A DNA stretch of 64,000 nt from Ensifer adhaerens. Its GTDB lineage: Bacteria > Pseudomonadota > Alphaproteobacteria > Rhizobiales > Rhizobiaceae. The translations under genes and the position numbers were made by a program. Under the pieces are notes generated by a model. It searched no databases and was not told the DNA's origin. It saw only the letters and a list, made by a program, of their open reading frames with translations. Positions 19,874 through 28,801 of the stretch are shown here, one piece after another. Position 1 is the stretch's first letter; each line of letters starts with the position of its first letter. The DNA lies in contig NZ_LAZS01000005.1 in the NCBI RefSeq assembly GCF_002007205.1, positions 1,116,001 through 1,180,000 of the forward strand, in the 5' to 3' direction.

Positions 19874-20967
19874 CAGCGGCTCCCCTCGCTGTTTGTCGCG
19901 GTCAGCCGGTCAAAGACCAGCTTGATGCGATAGTGGATGAGCGTGTCGCAGGAGAGCACGAAGAAGAGCAAAAGGCCCTGGAAGACACGCGTCACCTTCT
20001 CGGAGACGCCGATCGAGAGCTGCGCTGCCTCGCCGCCAAGATAGGTGAGTGCCAGCACCAAGCCGGCGGCGACGATGCCAAGCGGATTGAGGCGACCGAG
20101 GAAGGCGACGATGATCGCGGTGAAGCCGTAACCGGGGGAAATTACCGGGCGCAGTTGCTGGATCGCGCCGCTGACCTCGGAAATGCCTGCAAGACCGGCA
20201 AAGGCGCCCGAAAGCAGCATCGAGAACCAGATCATCCGGCGTGACGAGAAACCGGCGAAACGCCCTGCCCGCTCGGACTGGCCGAGAACGGAAATCTCGA
20301 AGCCCTTCAGCGTATAGCGCATCATGAACCAGACGAGGACCGCCGCGATGATGGCGAAGGCGAAACCCCAGTGCGTGCGCCCCGACGCGATCATTTCCGG
20401 CAGGATCGCATCGACGGCGAAGGTGCGCGTCTCCGGGAAGTTCATGCCGCCCGGATTGCGCCAGGGCCCGCGCACCAGCCAATCGAGAAAGAGCTGGGCG
20501 ACGTAGACCAGCATCAGGCTCGTCAGGATCTCGTTGGTGTTCATATGCGCCTTGAGGAAGGCGGGGATGGCCGCGAACAACGCACCGCCGAGCATGCCCA
20601 TCAGCATCATCAGCGGCAACACCAGCGGCGACTGCCAGTCATAGAGGACCACCGGCAGGATAGAGCCGGCAATGGCACCCATGATGAACTGGCCTTCGGC
20701 GCCGATGTTCCAATTGTTGGAGCGGAAGCAGACCGAAAGGCCGACGGCGATCAGGATCAAGGGTGCGGCCTTGATCGCCAGCTCGTGCAGCGACCAGACC
20801 TCGCTCAGCGGCTCGACGAAGAAACTGTAGAGCGCCATGACCGGGTTCTTGCCGAGCAGCGCAAACATGATGCCGCCGAAGATGATCGTCAGCAGGAAGG
20901 CAATGAACGGCGACAGGATCGAAAATAGCGTCGAGACCTTGGCGCGCTTTTCGAGTTCAATGCGCAT
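19873..20967 (-). CDS. ABC transporter permease (BMP/nucleoside type), subunit 1
   Basis: A 364-residue inner-membrane protein with about ten hydrophobic segments. The NWNIGAEGQFIMGAI motif (about residues 89-103) is the counterpart of the motif in the second permease. Its ATG lies inside the 3' end of the ATPase gene (11-base overlap), indicating tight coupling. With its partner it forms the heterodimeric membrane domain of a BMP-type importer. Confidence 0.92.
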   Translation of the reverse strand: MRIELEKRAKVSTLFSILSPFIAFLLTIIFGGIMFALLGKNPVMALYSFFVEPLSEVWSLHELAIKAAPLILIAVGLSVCFRSNNWNIGAEGQFIMGAIAGSILPVVLYDWQSPLVLPLMMLMGMLGGALFAAIPAFLKAHMNTNEILTSLMLVYVAQLFLDWLVRGPWRNPGGMNFPETRTFAVDAILPEMIASGRTHWGFAFAIIAAVLVWFMMRYTLKGFEISVLGQSERAGRFAGFSSRRMIWFSMLLSGAFAGLAGISEVSGAIQQLRPVISPGYGFTAIIVAFLGRLNPLGIVAAGLVLALTYLGGEAAQLSIGVSEKVTRVFQGLLLFFVLSCDTLIHYRIKLVFDRLTATNSEGSR

Positions 20968-22531
20968 GTGCGCCCTCCGTGCCTTCCGTCTTGCCGTACA
21001 TGCCGCCCATCAGGAGACCGATCTTTTCGCGCGAGAGCTCCTGCGCCGGATAGGGATCGGACAGCCGGCCGTCGCTGATGACGGCGATTTCCGTCGCCAC
21101 CTCGAAAATCTCGTCGAGGTCCTGGCTGATGACGAGCACCGCCGAGCCGGCCTTGGCGAGATCGACAAGCGCCTGGCGGATGCGGCTCGCAGCACCGGCA
21201 TCGACACCCCAGGTCGGCTGGTTGACAACGAGCACGCTCGGCTGCCGGTCGAGCTCGCGCCCGACGATGAACTTCTGCAGGTTGCCACCCGAAAGCGAGC
21301 CCGCCGGCGGGTCTTCGCCGCTCTTGCGCACGTCCATCGCCTCGGAAATCCGCTTCGTGGCGCTCGTCACCGCATCGCGGCGGATGATCTTGAGAAAGCC
21401 GCCGCCAAGGAACGCCTTGGCGTCCGAACGGCTGCGGGCGAGCACGAGATTGTCCGATAGCGGCAGTGCCGACACGGCCGCATGACCGTGGCGCTCTTCC
21501 GGAACGAAACCGGCGCCCATCAGGCGACGGGCGTTGATGTTCCTGGTGCCGACTGGCCTTTGGCGAATCTGCACGGCACTGTCGTCTCCAACCGGATACT
21601 CGCCCGAGAGCGCATCGAAGAGCTCCCCCTGGCCATTGCCGGCGACACCAGCGATCGCCAGCACCTCGCCGGCATGCACTTTAAGACAGATGTTCTTCAG
21701 CGAAACGGCAAACGGGGTGCGGGCCGGCACGGTCAGGTGTCGCGCTTCGAGCTGAACCTCGCCCTTGGCGCTGGTGCCTTCCGCCGTTACGGCCGCGACA
21801 TCGCTTCCAACCATCATGCGCGCCAGAGACGACGGGGTTTCCGCCTTCGGGTCGCAGGCGCCGGTCACCTTGCCGTGACGCAGCACCGTTGCACGGTCGC
21901 AGATGCGCTGCACCTCCTCGAGGCGGTGGCTGATATAGAGAACCGAACGGCCCTCGGCCTTCAGTTTGTAGAGCGTTTCGAACAGCCGATCAGCTTCCTG
22001 CGGCGTCAGCACCGATGTCGGCTCGTCGAGGATGATGAGGCGCGGGTTCTGGAGCAACGCGCGCACGATCTCGATGCGCTGGCGCTCACCGACCGAAAGA
22101 TCGGCGACATGGGCTTTCGGGTCGAGCGGCAGCCCATAGGCGTGCGACAGGCGCGAAGCCTCTTCCGCAACCTTGGCCAGCGAGATGTTCGCGTCCATCG
22201 ACAGCGCGATGTTTTCGGCGACGGTCAGCGCCTCGAACAGTGAAAAATGCTGGAAAACCATGCCGATGCCGAGCTTGCGCGCGGCCGCGGGATTGGCGAT
22301 GCGCACGCTCTGGCCCTGCCAGAGGATCTCGCCGGCCGTCGGCGCCAATACGCCGAACAGCATCTTCACCAGGGTCGATTTTCCGGCACCGTTTTCGCCG
22401 AGAAGGGCGTGAATCTCGCCCTGTTCAATCTGCAGATTGATCCCATTGCAGGCCGCGAAGCTGCCAAACAATTTCGTCAGGTTGCTCACAGCCAAGAGAT
22501 GACCGTTCGCCGCTACTCCCTCAACAGGCAC
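20957..22531 (-). CDS. ABC transporter ATP-binding protein with two nucleotide-binding domains
   Basis: A 524-residue cytoplasmic ATPase with two fused NBDs. The first has Walker A GENGAGKST, signature LSVGERQRIEI and Walker B LIILDEP. The second has a degenerate P-loop (GVAGNGQGE) and LSGGNLQKFIVGREL. This is the sugar/nucleoside importer type (MglA/YufO-like). The start is GTG with GAGGG six bases upstream. It is the first gene of the importer operon, 48 bases after the quinone oxidoreductase gene. Confidence 0.94.
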   Translation of the reverse strand: MPVEGVAANGHLLAVSNLTKLFGSFAACNGINLQIEQGEIHALLGENGAGKSTLVKMLFGVLAPTAGEILWQGQSVRIANPAAARKLGIGMVFQHFSLFEALTVAENIALSMDANISLAKVAEEASRLSHAYGLPLDPKAHVADLSVGERQRIEIVRALLQNPRLIILDEPTSVLTPQEADRLFETLYKLKAEGRSVLYISHRLEEVQRICDRATVLRHGKVTGACDPKAETPSSLARMMVGSDVAAVTAEGTSAKGEVQLEARHLTVPARTPFAVSLKNICLKVHAGEVLAIAGVAGNGQGELFDALSGEYPVGDDSAVQIRQRPVGTRNINARRLMGAGFVPEERHGHAAVSALPLSDNLVLARSRSDAKAFLGGGFLKIIRRDAVTSATKRISEAMDVRKSGEDPPAGSLSGGNLQKFIVGRELDRQPSVLVVNQPTWGVDAGAASRIRQALVDLAKAGSAVLVISQDLDEIFEVATEIAVISDGRLSDPYPAQELSREKIGLLMGGMYGKTEGTEGAHAH

Positions 22532-22579
22532 GCTGCCCTCTTTCCCCTCTGTTGATCCGCGTCCGCCTTAAGGCTTCGA

Positions 22580-23557
22580 TCACGGAATCAGCAGTGTTGT
22601 TCCACTTGTTTTTCTTGTCTCGAGATCCGTATGCGCTCGCCCCGCATCGGCAAGCGGATAAGTCTGATTTATATTGATACGCACTTTGTTGCTTTGCACA
22701 ATATCAAACAGGGAATTTGCACACGCTTCCAGCGCAGGCCGCGTGGCAACATAACCAAAGAGTGTCGGGCGCGTCGCAAAAAGCGATCCCTTCTGCGCCA
22801 GGAGACCGATGCTGAAGGCCTCTACCGGACCGGACGAATTGCCGAAACTGACCCAAAGACCACGGGGCTTGATGCAGTCCAGCGACGCCGGATAGGTGTC
22901 GCGGCCGACGGAATCATAGACGACGTCGACGCCGCGGCCGTCGGTCAGTTCCTTGACCCGCGCCACGAAATTGTCGGTGCGATAGTTGATGACGTGGTCG
23001 TAGCCGTGCGCCAGCGCCAGATCGATCTTGTCCTGCGATCCGGCGGTGCCGATCACGGTCGCGCCGAGCGCCTTGGCCCATTGCCCGGCAATCAGGCCGA
23101 CGCCGCCGGCAGCGGCGTGAAACAGGATCGTCGTACCCGGGCCGACCTGGTAGGTCTGATTGAGCAGATACTGCGCCGTCATGCCCTTCAGCATCATCGC
23201 CGCCGCGGTCTCCAGGCTGATGCCATCAGGCACCTTCACCAGTTGCGCGGCATCGACGTTGCGTTCGCTCGCATAGGCGCCGTCGGCCGAGGCATAGGCG
23301 ACGCGATCGCCGACCGAAAACAGGCTGACGCCATCGCCGACCGCAGTCACGACGCCGGCGCCTTCCTTGCCCGGCACGAAGGGCAGGCCCGAGGCCGACT
23401 TGTAGAGGCCAGTGCGGAAATAGACATCGATGAAATTGAGACCGACCGCCACTTGGCGGATCTGCACCTCGCCCGGCCCCGGCGGCGAGAGTGTCACGCC
23501 TTCGAGTTTCAGGACCTCCGGTCCACCGAGTTCGCGTACCACAATCGCCTGTGCCAT
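22580..23557 (-). CDS. NADPH:quinone oxidoreductase (zinc-free MDR family)
   Basis: A 325-residue medium-chain dehydrogenase/reductase of the QOR type. It has a GroES-like N-terminal half with VGLNFIDVYFRTGLY and a Rossmann half with FHAAAGGVGLIAGQWAKALG for NADPH. The catalytic zinc ligands of alcohol dehydrogenases are absent, as expected for quinone reductases. It lies nine bases after pcs and 48 bases before the ABC importer, all on one strand. The physiological substrate is unknown. Confidence 0.92.
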   Translation of the reverse strand: MAQAIVVRELGGPEVLKLEGVTLSPPGPGEVQIRQVAVGLNFIDVYFRTGLYKSASGLPFVPGKEGAGVVTAVGDGVSLFSVGDRVAYASADGAYASERNVDAAQLVKVPDGISLETAAAMMLKGMTAQYLLNQTYQVGPGTTILFHAAAGGVGLIAGQWAKALGATVIGTAGSQDKIDLALAHGYDHVINYRTDNFVARVKELTDGRGVDVVYDSVGRDTYPASLDCIKPRGLWVSFGNSSGPVEAFSIGLLAQKGSLFATRPTLFGYVATRPALEACANSLFDIVQSNKVRININQTYPLADAGRAHTDLETRKTSGTTLLIP

Positions 23558-23566
23558 TACCTGCTC

Positions 23567-24292
23567 CTATTTCCGGCCGAGATTCGGGAAAATCTGCAGC
23601 ACGAAGCCAATCACGTAGAGATAGATGCCTGTGACGACAAAGCCGGTCACGACCCATGCCGGCGTCGCAAAATGCAAGAGCAATGCGTAGATGCCGAGCG
23701 CCGACCACAGCAGGAAGATGCCGAGGTTGAGCGGCCGCAAGCGCTGGACGCGGACCGGGTGAAGGAAGTTGATGGGAAGGAAGGTCAGGACCACCGACAC
23801 GAAGACGACGATCGACGCCGTTAGCTCACTGGCCTGGATGACGAACAGGGTGAAGACGATCATGTTCCAGACGACCGGGAAGCCGGAGAAGAAATACTCG
23901 TCCGTCTTCATGCCCATGTCGGCATAGTAGATGGCGCTCGAAACCACGATCGCTCCGGCGGCCACAAAGGACCAGGGTTCGCCGATCATGCCGCTCTGAT
24001 AGAGCGCAAAGGCCGGCAACAGCACGTAGGTCACGTAGTCGATGACGTTGTCGAGCGTATCGCCCGACCAGTTGGGCAGCACTTCCTTGACCCGGACCTT
24101 GCGGGCGATCGGCCCGTCGATGCCGTCGACCAGCAGCGCCAGCCCCAGCCACCAGAACATATCGACGAAACGGTGCTCGGCCGCGGCCACGACGCCGAGG
24201 AAGGCCAGAAACGATCCCGATGCTGTCAAGATATGCACGGAGAAGGCGCGGATCTCGGCGTAGGGAACTCGTCTGTAGTTAAAGAACTTCAT
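23567..24292 (-). CDS. pcs: phosphatidylcholine synthase (CDP-diacylglycerol--choline O-phosphatidyltransferase)
   Basis: A 241-residue inner-membrane enzyme that condenses choline with CDP-diacylglycerol to give phosphatidylcholine, a route typical of rhizobia and their relatives. About eight hydrophobic segments. The CDP-alcohol phosphotransferase signature is visible as DGPIAR, then GDTLDNVID about 15 residues later, supplying the metal-binding aspartates. The length matches rhizobial Pcs. It heads a same-strand run with the quinone reductase and the ABC importer, and is divergent from the UbiH-family gene. Confidence 0.95.
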   Translation of the reverse strand: MKFFNYRRVPYAEIRAFSVHILTASGSFLAFLGVVAAAEHRFVDMFWWLGLALLVDGIDGPIARKVRVKEVLPNWSGDTLDNVIDYVTYVLLPAFALYQSGMIGEPWSFVAAGAIVVSSAIYYADMGMKTDEYFFSGFPVVWNMIVFTLFVIQASELTASIVVFVSVVLTFLPINFLHPVRVQRLRPLNLGIFLLWSALGIYALLLHFATPAWVVTGFVVTGIYLYVIGFVLQIFPNLGRK

Positions 24293-24566
24293 ATGCGGAC
24301 GCCGCCCACCCCTGCTGTTTTTCCCCGTGCGGGCCTTGACCCGCCTCGACCGCTCTGCGGCGCATTGCCCGTAATATGCACCCTTTGCAACGCATCGCCA
24401 CTAAAATTCAAGTATTACAGCCTCCCCTCGCCCCATTGTCCTGTGGACACCTGCAAATTGCTTCTGCGCTGATTCTACCCATTTATTTCGCGCGCACCGG
24501 CGACTAGAGGTATGATCGGGTCTGGACCAAGACGCCTCAGAGCATGCGTGAAAGGTTGGTTGCATC

Positions 24567-25778
24567 ATGGATCACTACGACATCGCCATTGTCGGCGCCG
24601 GGCTCGCCGGATCGCTCGCGGCCATCGCGCTTGCCAATGCCGGCTACCGCGTTGCCTTGATCGGGCCGGAACCGGCGGTCGGCGACGGGCGCACCACGGC
24701 ACTGATGGATCAATCGATCGAGTATCTCAAGAAACTCGACCTTTGGGCAAAGGTCGAGCCGCTGACCGCACCGCTTGCGACCATGCGCATTCTCGACGGG
24801 ACCAACCGGCTGCTGCGCGCACCGCCGGTCAATTTCCGCGCCTCCGAAGTCGGGCTCGACGCCTTTGGCTACAACATCCCGAATGCGCCTTTCATCGACG
24901 TTCTCCGCCAGCGCGCCGAAGAGAGCGCGACATTGACGCGCATTACCACCTCGGCAACTGGATTCGACCTTTCGGATTCGGTCGCGACGATCGCGCTCGC
25001 CGACGGCAGCCAATGCAGCGCGCATCTGCTCGTCGGCGCCGACGGTCGGCGCTCGCCGGTACGCGAGGCGGCGAAGATCTCCGTCAGCACCTGGTCCTAT
25101 CCGCAGACGGCGGTCGTTCTGAACTTCGCGCACGAGCTGCCGCACCAGAACATCTCGACCGAATTCCACACCGAAAGCGGCCCCTTCACCCAGGTGCCCC
25201 TGCCCGGCAATCGCTCCAGCCTCGTTTGGGTGCGCAAGCCTGACGATGCGGCTGAGACGGTGACCCTTGATCTTGCCGCTCTGTCGCGCGCGGTCGAAGA
25301 CCGGATGCAATCGATCCTCGGCAAGGTGACCGTCGAGGACACGCCGCAATCCTTCCCGCTGTCCGGCATGACAGCACAACGCTTCGGCACGGGCCGCGTC
25401 GTGCTTCTCGGCGAGGCCGCGCACGCCTTTCCGCCGATCGGCGCACAAGGGCTCAACCTCAGCCTGCGCGATGTGATGACGCTCGTCGATATCATCGGTC
25501 CGGCAAACGGAGAGGCGCTTGCGGGCGATATCGGTGACCGCTTCGACAGCCGTCGCCGGCCAGACATCATCAGCCGCACAGCGAGCGTCGATCTGCTCAA
25601 CCGCTCGCTGCTGTCAGGTTTCCTGCCGGTCCAGGCGTTGCGCGCGCTCGGGCTGCATGTGCTTTCCGCCGTTGGGCCGCTGCGCAGCTTGCTGATGCGC
25701 GAAGGCGTTCACCCCGGCAGCGCGCTCAATGCCTTTAAGGAAGGCTTAAGGGAAAAGATCGGGCGGAAGAGCGCCTGA
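24567..25778 (+). CDS. UbiH/UbiF/COQ6-family FAD-dependent hydroxylase
   Basis: A 403-residue flavoprotein monooxygenase, probably hydroxylating the ubiquinone ring precursor. The dinucleotide-binding motif IVGAGLAGSLAA is at residues 8-19, followed by GADGRRSPVRE and GEAAHAFPPIGAQGLNLSLRD, the FAD-ribityl motif of this family. Which ring carbon it attacks cannot be told from sequence; alphaproteobacterial enzymes vary in regioselectivity. Its last 33 bases overlap the 3' end of the convergent transporter gene. Confidence 0.9.
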   Translation: MDHYDIAIVGAGLAGSLAAIALANAGYRVALIGPEPAVGDGRTTALMDQSIEYLKKLDLWAKVEPLTAPLATMRILDGTNRLLRAPPVNFRASEVGLDAFGYNIPNAPFIDVLRQRAEESATLTRITTSATGFDLSDSVATIALADGSQCSAHLLVGADGRRSPVREAAKISVSTWSYPQTAVVLNFAHELPHQNISTEFHTESGPFTQVPLPGNRSSLVWVRKPDDAAETVTLDLAALSRAVEDRMQSILGKVTVEDTPQSFPLSGMTAQRFGTGRVVLLGEAAHAFPPIGAQGLNLSLRDVMTLVDIIGPANGEALAGDIGDRFDSRRRPDIISRTASVDLLNRSLLSGFLPVQALRALGLHVLSAVGPLRSLLMREGVHPGSALNAFKEGLREKIGRKSA

Positions 25779-26708
25779 ACGGATCAGGTAAAGCAGGCCG
25801 GTCACGGTGGCGACCGATAGCGTCGTAGTGATCAGGATCGTCGCCGAGGCCCGCTCCTGCCAGACGCCATACTGGTGACCGATGACGAAGACATTGGTTG
25901 CCGTCGGAAGTGCTGCCAAGAGCACCGCCGTCTGCACCCAGATCGGATCATAGTTCCCCGTCAGGCTCATGGCGGTGAACATCACGAGCGGATGCAGCAG
26001 CAGCTTCGCTGGAACGATGTAGCCGATCTCGACCGGAATGCGCTTGATTGGACGCAGCGCCAGCGTCACGCCCATGGCAAAGAGCGCACAAGGGGCTGCA
26101 CACTGGGCGAGATAATCGATCAACCGCTGAACCGGCACCGGCGGCTGCACCGCGAAGAAGGCGGCAACGACGCCGGCAAGCGTCGCAAGGATGAACGGGT
26201 GAAGGATGATCTTGCGCGCGACGCTGGCGGCAAGCGCCAGCGGCTTTTCCTGCCGGCCGCCCGATATCGCCATCATTGCAGGTGCTACGGCAAAGTGGGC
26301 GGCATTCTCGAAGCTGAAGATCAGCGCCACCGGCACGGCGGCCGCATCCCCCAGGGCAAGAAGAGCCAAACCGGGGCCCATGTAGCCGATATTGCCGTAA
26401 GCGGCGCCAAAACCCTGGATCGTCGCCTCGGCAATGGAGTTGCGCCTGACATAGACGCCGATCAGGAAGATCAGCGAAAAGACGATGTAGGTCGCGCCGA
26501 CCGTGGTCAGGATGAAGTCCGCGCGCGCCAGTTGCTCGATCGGGGTGCGCGAAACGAGCTTGAAGAACAGAGCCGGCAGCGCGAGATAGATGATGAAGGT
26601 GTTGAGCCAGCCCATCGCCTCGCCCGGATGCTGGACGAAGCGCGCCGTCAGATAGCCGAGAAAGATCAGGCCGAAGAACGGCAGCACCAGGCCCGCGATT
26701 TCCGTCAT
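25746..26708 (-). CDS. AEC family transporter (auxin efflux carrier-like)
   Basis: A 320-residue inner-membrane protein with about ten hydrophobic segments in two inverted repeats, with the crossover regions GAAYGNIGYMGPGLAL and AALPTATNVFVIGHQYG typical of the AEC family. Bacterial members export or import organic acids such as malate; no substrate is evident here. The start ATG has GAGGAAC about six bases upstream. It overlaps the convergent UbiH-family gene by 33 bases. Confidence 0.9.
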   Translation of the reverse strand: MTEIAGLVLPFFGLIFLGYLTARFVQHPGEAMGWLNTFIIYLALPALFFKLVSRTPIEQLARADFILTTVGATYIVFSLIFLIGVYVRRNSIAEATIQGFGAAYGNIGYMGPGLALLALGDAAAVPVALIFSFENAAHFAVAPAMMAISGGRQEKPLALAASVARKIILHPFILATLAGVVAAFFAVQPPVPVQRLIDYLAQCAAPCALFAMGVTLALRPIKRIPVEIGYIVPAKLLLHPLVMFTAMSLTGNYDPIWVQTAVLLAALPTATNVFVIGHQYGVWQERASATILITTTLSVATVTGLLYLIRSGALPPDLFP

Positions 26709-26827
26709 CTTGTTCCTCGCATCCTTCACCTTTCCGCGCCGACGCCCGCCCGCACGCCTAACCCACGAACCGGCCTGACGATTAGGCCGGTCCCAGCGAA
26801 AGTGATTCTAAAATACGAGAATATGCC

Positions 26828-27580
26828 CTAGCCGATTTTCATCAGGATCGGGAAGGTCGTCTGGAACCAGATGGCGACGGAACTGATGAAGCCGAAGAGG
26901 AAGGCAAGGCCGGCGAGTACCAGCAGCCCGCCCATCAACTTCTCGACCAGGCCGAGATGACGGCGGAAGCGGAAGAGAAAGCGCATGAACGAGCCGGAAA
27001 ACGCAGCGGCGATCCAGAATGGCACGGCAAGGCCGAGCGAATAGATGGCAAGCAGCATGGCGCCGTCGGAAACGGTATCGCGCGCAGCGGCGACCCCAAG
27101 GATCGTGCCGAGCACCGGGCCGATGCAGGGCGTCCAGCCGAAGGCGAAGGCGAGCCCCATGATATAGGCGCCCGACAGCGTCGCCGGCTTGCCGCCCCCC
27201 TGGAAACGGGCCTCGCGCGCCAAGAGCCCGATCTTGAACACGCCGAGGAAATGCAGGCCCATGATGATGATGATCACGCCGCCGATGCGCGACAGCAGAT
27301 CCATATGCTGCCGCAGCAGCACGCCGATCGACGAGGCACCCGCCCCAAGCGCCACGAAGACGGTCGCGAAGCCGAGCGTGAACAGAAGCGCTGCCGGCAG
27401 GACGGCGCGCCGGGTACTGCCGATCGTCGCCGCATCACCGCTGCGGAACTGATCGACCGAGACACCAGCCATATAGCACAGATAGGGCGGCACCAGGGGC
27501 AGAACGCAGGGAGAGAGGAACGAAAGGGCGCCGGCAAGTACAGCGGTCCAGATGGAAATATCGGCGATCGACAACGGCAA
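26828..27580 (-). CDS. ccdA: CcdA-family cytochrome c biogenesis / disulfide reductant transporter
   Basis: A 250-residue inner-membrane protein with six hydrophobic segments. The two redox cysteines lie in SFLSPCVLPLVPPY (residue 25) and GWTPCIGPVLG. CcdA moves thiol reducing power from cytoplasmic thioredoxin to periplasmic partners for cytochrome c maturation. The start is TTG preceded by CCGGAG. No ccm genes are next to it in the window. Confidence 0.92.
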   Translation of the reverse strand: MPLSIADISIWTAVLAGALSFLSPCVLPLVPPYLCYMAGVSVDQFRSGDAATIGSTRRAVLPAALLFTLGFATVFVALGAGASSIGVLLRQHMDLLSRIGGVIIIIMGLHFLGVFKIGLLAREARFQGGGKPATLSGAYIMGLAFAFGWTPCIGPVLGTILGVAAARDTVSDGAMLLAIYSLGLAVPFWIAAAFSGSFMRFLFRFRRHLGLVEKLMGGLLVLAGLAFLFGFISSVAIWFQTTFPILMKIG

Positions 27581-27765
27581 GAACTCCGGCAGGCGGCATT
27601 TGGGGCATTCCTTAGCCGCAGGATCATGATGATACCAATCACCTTTTGGCGATCATTGCGCCATGCACGGTTTCTTCACAAAACCCGCAATTTTTCGGTT
27701 GACCGGGGGGAACCACGCGTGCATATGTCCGCCCACTTCCGCCGGGCTTCAGGGCCGCGGCCAGG

Positions 27766-27841
27766 GAGCGCGTAGCTCAGCCGGTAGAGCAACTGACTTT
27801 TAATCAGTAGGTCCAGGGTTCGAATCCCTGCGCGCTCACCA
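27766..27841 (+). tRNA. tRNA-Lys (TTT)
   Basis: A cloverleaf of 76 bases with CCA encoded. The acceptor GAGCGCG pairs with CGCGCTC. The anticodon loop CTTTTAA in an ACTGA/TCAGT stem gives TTT, and the T loop is GTTCGAATC. It marks the boundary between the core block to its left and the gene-poor accessory stretch to its right. Confidence 0.98.
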
Positions 27842-27849
27842 ACGAATTC

Positions 27850-27877
27850 AAGGGGTTAGGGTCATTCCTGACCCCTT
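27850..27877 (+). terminator. hairpin after tRNA-Lys
   Basis: An 11-base stem (AAGGGGTTAGG with CCTGACCCCTT, one G-U pair) around a six-base loop, nine bases past the tRNA CCA end. A likely transcription end for the tRNA, although the following T run is very short. Confidence 0.5.
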
Positions 27878-28165
27878 ATTCATGCGACCAAGCAGTAACA
27901 TGCTTTCCCTTATTTTCCGGGCTTTATCAGGCGCTTCCGGCCCTTCCCGGTATCAAAATGATCTCACGAAAACATGAGGGCGGAACGCCTCAGAGCCGCA
28001 GGCTCCAAGGGTCGCTTGCACGCGCCGGGAAGTTGCCACTTGGACCCGCTGACGTGTCTTTCGCTTCGCTCATTGCGGCCCGATCCTCTCTGAGCCTGAA
28101 ACGAGAAAAGGCGCCGGATGATCAGCCCAGCGCCCTCAGTTCGTTATGCCGTGTCGTCTGCTGGC

Positions 28166-28297
28166 TTAGGCGACTACCATTGCGCCACAATTGTTCACCA
28201 AGCCACGGGCTGATCGCGCCTGCATCTCGTAGGCCTCATTCATCAGCTCGTTGCTATGATAAAGCCGGGTCTTTTGTGGGTTCACCGCGCCCGCCAA
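28166..28297 (-). CDS. candidate small ORF (43 codons), unrecognised
   Basis: A short minus-strand frame beginning at a TTG (or a GTG 12 bases later, with GGCGGG just upstream). It ends at TAA and contains LYHSNELMNEAYEMQARSA, a natural-looking amphipathic helical composition. No family is recognised and the ribosome site is weak. It could also be the tail of a decayed longer gene, because an in-frame stop lies just upstream. Confidence 0.25.
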   Translation of the reverse strand: MAGAVNPQKTRLYHSNELMNEAYEMQARSARGLVNNCGAMVVA

Positions 28298-28354
28298 TGA
28301 CTACACGAAGACCGAGAACAAAGTGCGCGATCGATGCCGCCTTCACTATTCTGA

Positions 28355-28801
28355 GACGCACCCCGCGGAGCAATCTCTCTCCCGACGGGCCCGGCCGACA
28401 ATACTGCGGCGCCGGCCGGGAAACCCGAGGAGGTAACCTTCACCAATCTGCCGGAGTGGTACGAGCTTTTCTGCCTCTGCAAGCGATGTGGTCGCCAGAG
28501 GCAGCTCGATCGCCAAGCTTTGGCAAGCCGCTTCGGGAAGTCGCAATCGATCCTGGCGCTGGCGCGGCGGATGCGCTGTAGAAAGTGCGGCAACATGAGC
28601 GGCAACGTAATCAAGGTTCGGAAAGCTGAAGCGGTGAGTAAGCGCGCGCGGAGCGTTCGAAGCACGACCCGAGATGTTAAAGTGATATCCGATCGCGATT
28701 CACGCCGATTTTTACACTGCCGGACGACCTTCTCACTGGTAGTCCGGCATATGGTCGTGTGTTTCGCTTTCGTGATAGTCGATAAGCAAGAGTATCAGTA
28801 G
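28355..28801 (+). pseudogene. zinc-ribbon-like protein fragment
   Basis: A plus-strand frame open from 28355 without an ATG, GTG or TTG before the conserved part. It encodes two paired cysteine knuckles, CLCKRCGR (around 28460) and RCRKCGN (around 28580), about 40 residues apart with a basic helix between. This spacing suggests a small treble-clef or zinc-ribbon protein of the kind common as unknown short genes in rhizobia. The lack of a start and the low-complexity 3' tail suggest a 5' truncation or frameshift. A GAGGAGG at 28427 has no start codon at proper distance. Confidence 0.4.

Noticed and set aside
27958-28581. A 207-codon plus-strand frame after tRNA-Lys
   Set aside because: It has no ribosome site, is rich in Arg/Ser/Pro and lacks any motif. 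It overlaps two better small candidates in other frames.
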